Assembly: GCA_031268125.1 (NCBI GenBank)
Contig: JAIRXT010000259.1
Span: forward strand, 1-8,545
Length of the DNA stretch: 8,545 nt
Direction of reading: 5' to 3'
From: Treponema sp.
GTDB taxonomy: Bacteria; Spirochaetota; Spirochaetia; Treponematales; Breznakiellaceae
Part shown: positions 1-5,338 of the stretch, piece after piece
How the letters are laid out: each line of letters opens with the position of its first letter
Position numbering within the stretch: the first letter of the stretch is position 1
The notes under the pieces: model-generated
Databases searched by the model: none
Told to the model about the DNA's origin: nothing
Seen by the model: the letters and a program-made list of their open reading frames with translations, nothing else
Position numbers and translations under genes: made by a program

Positions 1-748
1 TTACGGGGAACGGGCGGACCGGGTCCTGGTAAAAGACGGCAAAGCCGCCGGGGTCGCCGTAAAAGGTGAATGTATCCCTGCCGATGCGGTAATCGTTACC
101 GCCGACACCCTGGCGGCGGTGGATAAGCTCTTTGACCAGCCCCTCCGCGAAAACTGGATCCTCAAGATGCGCAGGAACACCATCCCCCTGGTAAGCGCCT
201 TTGTCTGCATGGGCGTTAAGGCCGATCTTTCGGCATGGCAGGAGAACGTCCTTTTCCCCCTGAAAAAACCCCGTGAGTGCGGCGGCATCCGGTTCACCGA
301 CGCAGGTTTTTACAACTACGCCGCCTATCCCGGCTATGCCCCCCCGGGCTGCACCGCCCTGACCACGATCCTTCAGGGGGACACCTACGATTACTGGCAG
401 GCTGCCAAGGCCCATGGCCTCTACGAACAGCGCAAGGAAGAACTCTTTGAAACGATCCGCGAGTGTTTTGAAGAACAACTTCCGCTCATAAAAGGCAAAG
501 TCGAGGTATGGGACGTAGCGACGCCCCTGACCTATGAACGTTACTGCGGGTCATACCACGGATCGTGGATGACCATAACTCCTCCGGGTTCACAGCGGGG
601 CTCTTACCCCTGCCGGCTGCGGGGCGTTAAAAATTTGTACTTCGCCGGCCACCGCATGACGCCCCCCGGGGGAATGCCGGTCGCCGTTTCCTCGGGGCGC
701 AGCGCCGTACAGTATCTCTGCCGGGACTTCGGCACGGTCTTCGGATAA
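1..748 (+). CDS. Phytoene desaturase-like FAD-dependent oxidoreductase (CrtI/COG1233 type), C-terminal part, 5' truncated by window edge
   Basis: The frame is open from position 2 to the TAA at 746-748, giving 248 residues. The family usually has about 500, so roughly the N-terminal half, including the Rossmann GxGxxG dinucleotide site, lies outside the window. A GTG at 119 is internal, because 39 plausible residues precede it (VLVKDGKAAGV then DAVIVTAD, typical of the FAD-binding fold). Near the C-terminus are TPLTYERYCG, like the TPxTxxRYTG stretch of carotene desaturases, carotene isomerases and retinol saturases, and then NLYFAGHRMTPPGGMPVA, the usual C-terminal FAD-contact motif. The family oxidises or isomerises polyenes such as carotenoids, but the exact substrate cannot be told from this fragment. 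No flagellar role is indicated. The gene converges on fliY, 29 bp away, so it marks the edge of the flagellar operon. Family assignment is firm; function is open. Confidence 0.85.
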   Translation, partial: YGERADRVLVKDGKAAGVAVKGECIPADAVIVTADTLAAVDKLFDQPLRENWILKMRRNTIPLVSAFVCMGVKADLSAWQENVLFPLKKPRECGGIRFTDAGFYNYAAYPGYAPPGCTALTTILQGDTYDYWQAAKAHGLYEQRKEELFETIRECFEEQLPLIKGKVEVWDVATPLTYERYCGSYHGSWMTITPPGSQRGSYPCRLRGVKNLYFAGHRMTPPGGMPVAVSSGRSAVQYLCRDFGTVFG

Positions 749-778
749 GCCCCCCTGTGAAGCGCAGCAAGCGGGGCT
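748..778. terminator. Possible bidirectional terminator hairpin between convergent genes
   Basis: AGCCCC at 748-753 pairs with GGGGCT at 773-778, around a 19-nt loop. The repeat spans the 29-bp gap and touches the stop codons of both convergent genes, so it could end transcription from either side. The stem is only 6 bp, the loop is large and no T-tract follows in either direction, so it is at best a weak or factor-assisted terminator. Confidence 0.3.
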
Positions 779-1809
779 CAGCCTATATCCATCCGTTCCT
801 GGGGGGAGACAATCTCCGTAACCCGGACGCCGAAGTTTTCATCAATGACCACCACCTCGCCCTTGGCGATCAGTTTATGGTTGACCAGAATATCCACCGG
901 CTCACCGGCAAGTTTATCCAGTTCGATAATGGTCCCCTCCCCCATTCCCAGAATCTCCTTGATGGATTTGCGGGTGCGCCCCAGTTCCACGGTCATCTCC
1001 ATGAAGACATCCATGATCAGGCCGATATTGCCCGTTTCCTGGGAACCGGTATGGGGTATTAGGCTGGGGAACTGGACCGGCTGCACATTGGCGGTCTGTC
1101 CTATCATGCCGGACATTCCGCCCGCGCTTCCCATGCCGGAAGAAGAAGGTGCGGAAGCCCGGCCGGACGCTGCGGGAGGGGCCAGGGACCGGGCAATATC
1201 CCCCGCCACGGAAGGGCCAAAGACCTCCCAAAACTGATGAGTCTGCCCGTCGCCAATGTCCATTTGATAGGCGGCGCAAAAGAAGCTGCCCGCCGGCAGG
1301 GCGGCCACCGCCTTGGGCACGTTACTGGCCTCCGGGGGCATGTTCGCGATGGACTTGTTCCCGGTCTTCCCGGAAAGGGCGGTTATTTGGGAGCCGACAA
1401 CGGTCCCCACCGCCTCCCCGATAACCGACAGGGCCATCTCGTCCAGCTCGATGTTTTCCTCTTTGTTCATGAGCCCGGCAATACTCTTGGCCGTAGCTTC
1501 GCCCATAAGGTACAGGTGTTCTCCGGGGAAGCCGGAACTAAAATCTACCTTAACTACCGTTACCGTATCGGGAAGTTTATCAAGGAGGGCGTCCCGGTTC
1601 ACAAAGCTTCCCTGGGGACCGGAAATCACCACCTTGGAATTGGTCATCATGGAAAGGTTGGAAGACTGGGCTTCTACCGTAGAGGAAAGAAAGTCCTGTA
1701 TAGCCTTGCAATCCGCATCGGACCCGCCCGGAGAGGACCCTGAGTCCGATGAATCTACCCCCGCCAGCAGGGCGTCAATTTCGGCCTGGGAAAGAGCGCC
1801 GTCGCTCAT
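778..1809 (-). CDS. fliY: Flagellar motor switch protein FliY (CheC-like domain plus FliN/SpoA domain)
   Basis: This 343-residue protein of the cytoplasmic switch ring (C-ring) takes the place of FliN in spirochaetes and Gram-positives. Residues 6-16 (LSQAEIDALLA) form a FliM-like CheY-binding peptide. A low-complexity Ser/Gly/Asp linker (18-33) leads to a CheC-like domain (about 34-208), followed by a Pro/Ser/Gly/Met linker (about 211-255). The C-terminal SpoA domain (about 262-336) contains VELGRTRKSIKEILGMGEG and the hydrophobic core residues of FliN. The ATG overlaps the fliM stop codon as ATGA, so translation is probably coupled to fliM. The CheC motif SxxxExxN-x22-P is only partly kept: Ser128, Glu132 and Pro158 are present, but the Asn position (135) is Gly. 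The first motif copy (Ser42, Glu46) has Ser at 49. CheY-P phosphatase activity is therefore doubtful. The gene is normally followed by fliZ/fliP, but here it ends the operon. Confidence 0.95.
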   Translation of the reverse strand: MSDGALSQAEIDALLAGVDSSDSGSSPGGSDADCKAIQDFLSSTVEAQSSNLSMMTNSKVVISGPQGSFVNRDALLDKLPDTVTVVKVDFSSGFPGEHLYLMGEATAKSIAGLMNKEENIELDEMALSVIGEAVGTVVGSQITALSGKTGNKSIANMPPEASNVPKAVAALPAGSFFCAAYQMDIGDGQTHQFWEVFGPSVAGDIARSLAPPAASGRASAPSSSGMGSAGGMSGMIGQTANVQPVQFPSLIPHTGSQETGNIGLIMDVFMEMTVELGRTRKSIKEILGMGEGTIIELDKLAGEPVDILVNHKLIAKGEVVVIDENFGVRVTEIVSPQERMDIG

Positions 1810-2834
1810 AGTGTATCCTCCCCTTCAGTCAATTCCTCAAATTCATCCTGGTCAAAATTCGCAAGTCTTCTGGAGATCTGTACCGCCATCTTCCTGCCGA
1901 TAACCCCGGGACGGCAGAGGAATTTTTTCTTATGGCCTATGTTTACCGAATAGGGATCTTCGGTCCGGGTATTGTAGAGCCGAATCACGTCCCCCACCCG
2001 GAGGGCAAGCACGTCCCGCACGGGTACGTCGATCTTGCCGATCTCCGCCACTACATCCACATCGACCGTAGCCAGCTTTTCCTTGAGCACATTGAGGTTT
2101 TCCGTAGTGGCCCCCCTGCGTACCGAAGAATACCAAAACTGGGCGGAAAGCTTGCCGATGATGGGCTCAATGGTTAGGTAGGGGATGCAGAAATTCATCA
2201 TCCCCTCCACGTCCCCCACTTTGGTTTCCAGAGTTACCAGGACCACCATTTCCGTAGGAGGTACGATCTGGGCAAACTGGGGGTTCGTGTCGATCTGGCC
2301 CAGCCGGGGCCGCAGGTCTATCACCGTAGACCAGGCCTCCCGCATGTTCCCCAGGATACGGACAATAATCCCTTCCATGACGGACTGTTCAATGTCGGTA
2401 AGTTCATGCTGGGACTTGGTCCCCTCCCCCACGCCGCCGAAAAGCCGGTCGATGATGGAAAACGTAATGGCCGGGTCCACTTCCAGGATGGCGTTCCCCT
2501 TGAGGGGATCCATGTTGATGATCGCCAGCGTCGTAGGGGTGGGGATAGAACGGATAAATTCTTCGTAGGTAAGCTGATCGACCGATGCGACGTGAACGTG
2601 GATCATGCTGCGCAGCAAGGCGGAAAGGCTGGTTGTGGTAAGGCGGGCAAAGGTCTCGTGCATAATCTGGACGGTGCGGATCTGTTCCTTGGAAAATTTA
2701 TCCGGCCGCTTAAAATCGTAAATTTTGATCTTCCGGGTATCCGCGGTGGGGGTAAAATCCCCCGGATCCGTATCCCCGGCGTTAATCGCGGTGAGAAGCT
2801 GGTCTATTTCGTCCTGGGAAAGAACTTCGGTCAT
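1806..2834 (-). CDS. fliM: Flagellar motor switch protein FliM
   Basis: FliM links the CheY-P signal to the rotor: it binds FliG above and FliN/FliY below in the C-ring. The 342 residues match the usual length. The N-terminal CheY-binding segment LSQDEIDQLL is at 5-14. The middle CheC-like domain runs from about 40 to 235 and carries the GGxG signature (LFGGVGEG, 131-138), which contacts FliG. The C-terminal SpoA domain covers about 250-325 (VDVVAEIGKIDVPVRDVLAL, then GDVIRL). The ATG at 2832-2834 has a GGAAG Shine-Dalgarno 5 nt upstream. The stop overlaps the start of fliY by 4 bp. Unlike its neighbours, fliM is separated from the upstream gene fliL by 157 bp, with an inverted repeat just before its ribosome-binding site. 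That could allow separate control of the switch genes. Confidence 0.97.
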   Translation of the reverse strand: MTEVLSQDEIDQLLTAINAGDTDPGDFTPTADTRKIKIYDFKRPDKFSKEQIRTVQIMHETFARLTTTSLSALLRSMIHVHVASVDQLTYEEFIRSIPTPTTLAIINMDPLKGNAILEVDPAITFSIIDRLFGGVGEGTKSQHELTDIEQSVMEGIIVRILGNMREAWSTVIDLRPRLGQIDTNPQFAQIVPPTEMVVLVTLETKVGDVEGMMNFCIPYLTIEPIIGKLSAQFWYSSVRRGATTENLNVLKEKLATVDVDVVAEIGKIDVPVRDVLALRVGDVIRLYNTRTEDPYSVNIGHKKKFLCRPGVIGRKMAVQISRRLANFDQDEFEELTEGEDTL

Positions 2835-2857
2835 GTCATCTTCCAGTCAAAAGAATA

Positions 2858-2888
2858 GCGGTTCCCGGGCCCGGCATTACGGAACCGC
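2858..2888 (-). terminator. Strong inverted repeat upstream of fliM (possible attenuator, terminator or mRNA-stability hairpin)
   Basis: GCGGTTCC at 2858-2865 and GGAACCGC at 2881-2888 form a perfect 8-bp stem around a 15-nt loop. The palindrome CCGGGCCCGG (2865-2874) overlaps the stem edge and loop. In the transcript it is followed by TATTCTTTTGA rather than a clean T-tract, so full intrinsic termination is unlikely. It lies about 17 nt upstream of the fliM Shine-Dalgarno. Partial attenuation between stator and switch genes, or 3' end protection of the upstream message, would both fit. Confidence 0.5.
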
Positions 2889-2942
2889 CTGGAGATCAAA
2901 GATTTTCGTCCAAGATCCGGTTTTTTACTCTGTTTCGGTGAA

Positions 2943-2971
2943 AGAATACCCTTTTTTCTGTTCCAATGCAA
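2943..2971 (-). promoter_or_regulatory. Weak sigma-70-like promoter candidate for fliM-fliY
   Basis: On the minus strand TTGCAT (2971-2966) and TATTCT (2948-2943) are separated by exactly 17 nt. The -35 box matches TTGACA at 3 of 6 positions and the -10 box matches TATAAT at 4 of 6. The spacing and the position in the only long gap of the operon are in its favour. The poor -35 box and the hairpin downstream are against it. Confidence 0.2.
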
Positions 2972-2991
2972 CCATTACCGCCTTTGCCGGG

Positions 2992-3558
2992 TTAGGGCAT
3001 TTCCATGACATCCAGTTTGAGGAACAGGATGTTACGGACTCTGGCGGTATCCAGAAGCCGGGTATTAAGAATCTCCCGGATCTCGTTTTTCAGGCGCAGC
3101 TCATTTTCCGGGCTCAGGTCTGCGGCGTACTTACCGCTGAAATACTGGCGCACAAAATCCCGTAGATCGTACTGCCGGGCCGTCAGTTCCGTGGCCGCAG
3201 CGTTGTTGTTCAAATCGTACTGGAGGATCATATCCACCGTTACGTTGGTTACCACCCTGTCCCTGGTACGGGTGGTTATCTGTCCGATCAGGGTGTAGTT
3301 GGCATATTCCGGCCGCTTGCCCACATAGGGAGAACTGGGGTCCGCCACCGCCGTCTGGGCCTTGCCCCCCCCCTTGTTCATGATCGAGAAGGTGATCACC
3401 GCCACCGTAACGATGAAGATCAGGGCCCCTAGTCCTATGGCAACAAATTTAAGCAGATTGGGAAGTAATGCCCCTACACGGGAGGCTTTCTTGGGGGCGG
3501 CCGCTCCTTCCGCACCGCCTTCTTCTTCAAGATCAAGATTATCGCCTGCGTCACCCAT
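2992..3558 (-). CDS. fliL: Flagellar basal body-associated protein FliL
   Basis: FliL is a single-pass inner-membrane protein that surrounds or supports the stator and raises motor output. The 188 residues show the expected plan: an acidic, Ala/Gly-rich cytoplasmic N-terminus (1-34, with DLEEEGG), one membrane helix (about 35-60), and a periplasmic stomatin-like domain to the end. That domain contains LRDFVRQYF and ends in the typical NILFLKLDVMEMP stretch. The ATG at 3556-3558 is preceded by TAGGAGC, whose TAG is the motB stop, so the two genes are tightly linked with an 11-bp gap. The Gly-Gly-Gly just after the membrane helix (residues 63-65) is encoded by an uninterrupted run of nine G. 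A slip there would destroy the whole periplasmic domain. Confidence 0.95.
   Translation of the reverse strand: MGDAGDNLDLEEEGGAEGAAAPKKASRVGALLPNLLKFVAIGLGALIFIVTVAVITFSIMNKGGGKAQTAVADPSSPYVGKRPEYANYTLIGQITTRTRDRVVTNVTVDMILQYDLNNNAAATELTARQYDLRDFVRQYFSGKYAADLSPENELRLKNEIREILNTRLLDTARVRNILFLKLDVMEMP
3365..3373 (-). repeat. G9 homopolymer tract inside fliL
   Basis: Nine consecutive C on the plus strand read as nine G in the fliL coding strand, within codons for Asn-Lys-Gly-Gly-Gly-Lys (61-66). Poly-G runs of about this length are known slippage sites in Treponema pallidum and other bacteria. A change of one base would cut FliL off right after its membrane helix. Confidence 0.9.
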
Positions 3559-3565
3559 TCAAACA

Positions 3566-3572
3566 GCTCCTA
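3566..3572 (-). promoter_or_regulatory. fliL ribosome-binding site overlapping the motB stop codon
   Basis: The transcript reads TAGGAGC, where TAG (3572-3570) ends motB and AGGAG is the fliL Shine-Dalgarno, with the ATG 7 nt further on. The overlap makes coupling of the two translation events likely and fixes the fliL start. Confidence 0.7.
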
Positions 3573-4304
3573 CAAATGACCGTCGTCCAAGATAATAATG
3601 TCCACCCGCCGGTTATAAGCCCGGCCTTCCGGGGTATCGTTGCGGGATACCGGCATGGTATCCGCAAAACCCGCCACCTGAAAACGCTTTTCGTCAATAT
3701 TTATATCGGTAAGGTAATGCAGAACACTTATAGAACGGGCGGTAGAAAGATCCCAATTATCTTTCCAGGGGCCGCTGGGGTCAGTGGTCTCGTTGTCGGT
3801 ATGCCCTTCGATTCTTAGTTTATAATTCCGCAGATCATCGCTGCCCAGCAGCGCCCCCAGGCGCAGGAGAACATCCCGGGTCTCTTCAACGTTGATCCGG
3901 GCGCTGGCGGGCAGAAAAAACGCGTCCGATGCCAGGGTGATCACCAAACCCCGTTCATCATGGGTTACGGTTACCTTGTTGGACCGGATCTCCGGGTCAA
4001 AAAGGCTTACCGCCTTCCGCAGGGCAGTCCCCAGGGAACGGCCTCTTTCCATGGAAGGCAGGGACATGACGGTGTTTCCCAGGTCCGCGTTCCTGCCGGC
4101 GCTTAGGGTATTGCCCCCCGCCAGGGATCCCAGGCCCCCGGTCGCCATAGAAGCGGAAATTTGCTGCATCTGGGCGGAACTTCCCTCATCAGGGTTAAAC
4201 ATAACGACAAAGAAACAGAGCATAAGCGTAACCATGTCCGAATAGGTAGTAAGCCACTCCTGCCCGGTAGGGCCTCCGCCGCTTTCTCTTTTTTTTCTTG
4301 CCAT
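3570..4304 (-). CDS. motB: Flagellar stator protein MotB
   Basis: MotB anchors the stator to peptidoglycan and carries the ion-binding Asp of the torque-generating channel. The 244 residues contain a short basic N-terminus (ARKKRE), a single membrane helix (about 21-37) within WLTTYSDMVTLMLCFFVVM, where Asp23 matches the essential Asp32 of E. coli MotB, and then a linker/plug region (about 40-105). The OmpA-like peptidoglycan-binding domain (about 115-240) has IEGHTDN (165-171), DLSTAR (185-190) and NRRVDI (231-236). Whether H+ or Na+ is used cannot be decided safely from this. The start is 12 bp after the motA stop, with a GGGGG Shine-Dalgarno 4 nt upstream. Codons 3-6 contain a run of eight A, an early potential slippage site. 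Confidence 0.97.
   Translation of the reverse strand: MARKKRESGGGPTGQEWLTTYSDMVTLMLCFFVVMFNPDEGSSAQMQQISASMATGGLGSLAGGNTLSAGRNADLGNTVMSLPSMERGRSLGTALRKAVSLFDPEIRSNKVTVTHDERGLVITLASDAFFLPASARINVEETRDVLLRLGALLGSDDLRNYKLRIEGHTDNETTDPSGPWKDNWDLSTARSISVLHYLTDINIDEKRFQVAGFADTMPVSRNDTPEGRAYNRRVDIIILDDGHL
4289..4296 (-). repeat. A8 homopolymer tract at the start of motB
   Basis: Eight T on the plus strand read as eight A across codons 3-6 of motB (the Arg-Lys-Lys-Arg stretch). It lies within 20 nt of the start codon, so a one-base slip would abolish MotB. It may simply reflect Lys codons in a basic N-terminus. Confidence 0.85.
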
Positions 4305-4316
4305 ATATCCCCCAGT

Positions 4317-5099
4317 TTAGTCCTTCATAACCTCAGCTTCAACGGCCTTGCGGTCCTTGGGGCTAAGGTAGGCCAGGAGTTTCATTGCCAAAATCCGGGT
4401 ATTGTCCCCGGCCTGGATGGAAAGGACCCCTTCAATCACCATTTCCCGGGCCGTGCTTTCCTTGGCGTCGTGCAGCCTCAGCTTGGCAGCGAAGGGCATC
4501 ATCAAAAGGTTTGCCACCATAGAACCGTAGAGGGTGGTAATCAGGGCCAGGGCCATGTTGGTACCGATGGATGACTTGTCTTCGAGGTTCTGGAGCATCC
4601 CGATAAGGCCGATTACCGTACCCAGCATCCCCAGCCCCGGCGCCAGGGCCCCCCACTGGTTGACTATGGTGATTTTATCCCCGTGGCGGCCCTGCATCTG
4701 GCTGAGTTCCAGTTCCAGGAGGTCCCGGATGATGGCGGCATCAGTGCCGTCCACCACGAGGCGCAGGCCCTTTTTCATGAATTCATCGTCCAGGTCTTCA
4801 AGTTCATCTTCCAGGGCAAGGAGTCCTTCCCGGCGGGCCTTTTCTGAAAAGGCCATGAGCTTGGTGATGATCCCCTGCTCATTGAAGACCGGTACCTTGA
4901 AGGTTCTGCCAAGGAGGCTCCAGATCCCCAGACCGTCCGAAAGGGAGCTGGACATAATCAGGGCGAAGTAGGAACCCAGAACTACCATGAGAAAGGAGGG
5001 CAGGTCCGCGATAGAGGAGAGCGGCATACCGCCCACCAGGACGGAGAACACCACCATGCCGAAGGCGCCGAAAACGCCTACAAAAGTCGCTATGTCCAT
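4317..5099 (-). CDS. motA: Flagellar stator protein MotA
   Basis: MotA is the multi-pass part of the MotA-MotB stator; its cytoplasmic loop pushes on FliG. The 260 residues show four hydrophobic segments at about 3-23, 31-51, 148-170 and 180-203. Between segments 2 and 3 lies the charged cytoplasmic loop with AFSEKARREGLLALEDEL, the region holding the Arg and Glu residues that contact the rotor. APGLGMLGTVIGLIGML (153-169) carries Pro154, equivalent to the functionally important Pro173 of E. coli. Pro202 in NLLMMPFAAKL corresponds to Pro222. The ATG at 5097-5099 has GAGGAG 8 nt upstream, located inside the last codons of flbD, whose stop is 5 bp before the start. This is the usual flbD-motA-motB arrangement of spirochaetes. 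Confidence 0.97.
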   Translation of the reverse strand: MDIATFVGVFGAFGMVVFSVLVGGMPLSSIADLPSFLMVVLGSYFALIMSSSLSDGLGIWSLLGRTFKVPVFNEQGIITKLMAFSEKARREGLLALEDELEDLDDEFMKKGLRLVVDGTDAAIIRDLLELELSQMQGRHGDKITIVNQWGALAPGLGMLGTVIGLIGMLQNLEDKSSIGTNMALALITTLYGSMVANLLMMPFAAKLRLHDAKESTAREMVIEGVLSIQAGDNTRILAMKLLAYLSPKDRKAVEAEVMKD

Positions 5100-5104
5100 G
5101 AAAC

Positions 5105-5302
5105 CTACTCCTCACCCATGCTGGGGAAGATTCTGCGGCGGTAATCTTCGATTCGCCGGAGCAGTTCCTGAACAGGCTCCCGGACGATGAGTTTCTTCCC
5201 CGTCAACATAACCAGGGTGGTGTCGGGGTGGATCTCGACGGATTCGATCTGATGGGGATTAAGATAGTATTCCACACCATCCAGCCTGGTTACTTTAATC
5301 AT
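5105..5302 (-). CDS. flbD: FlbD/SwrD-family flagellar protein
   Basis: This small 65-residue protein matches the FlbD family by its start MIKVTRLDG, the NPHQIESVEIHPDT stretch and the TGKKLIVREPVQELL segment, ending in a basic/amphipathic helix (RRIEDYRRRIF). It has no signal peptide or membrane helix and is probably cytoplasmic. In Bacillus subtilis the homologue SwrD increases stator power; in spirochaetes the gene sits, as here, between flgE and motA. The ATG at 5300-5302 has only a weak upstream match (GAGTGAT), and the gap to flgE is 36 bp, so translation may be weaker than that of its neighbours. It is unrelated to the Caulobacter transcription factor that is also called FlbD. Confidence 0.93.
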   Translation of the reverse strand: MIKVTRLDGVEYYLNPHQIESVEIHPDTTLVMLTGKKLIVREPVQELLRRIEDYRRRIFPSMGEE

Positions 5303-5338
5303 ATTCTATCACTCGCGGTCTTTACCGTCCCTTGTATA

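Larger units (their letters stand above)
2835..2991 (-). other. fliL-fliM intergenic region, longest non-coding gap of the operon
   Basis: These 157 bp separate fliL from fliM, whereas the other flagellar junctions here are 36 bp or less. I found no open frame with a ribosome-binding site in it. Reading in the direction of transcription, it contains A- and T-rich patches, a weak promoter-like pair, then an 8-bp GC-rich hairpin, then a short T-rich stretch and the fliM Shine-Dalgarno. The layout resembles an internal control point or an mRNA-processing or stability element, but the sequence does not prove any of these. Confidence 0.5.

Noticed and set aside
119..121. GTG as the true start of the oxidoreductase
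   Set aside because: The frame continues upstream to the window edge with family-typical residues, so this is an internal Val codon.
757..1062. Plus-strand frame just after the oxidoreductase stop
   Set aside because: It runs antisense to the conserved SpoA domain of fliY and has no family resemblance.
1237..1743. Long plus-strand open frame (168 codons) opposite fliY
   Set aside because: It is antisense to a clear fliY, its translation has no recognisable domain, and GC-rich DNA readily yields such open antisense frames.
5303..5338. TAAA-containing stretch in the flgE-flbD gap as a sigma-28 promoter
   Set aside because: There is no GCCGATAA-like -10 box at the required spacing, and the start codon is too close.
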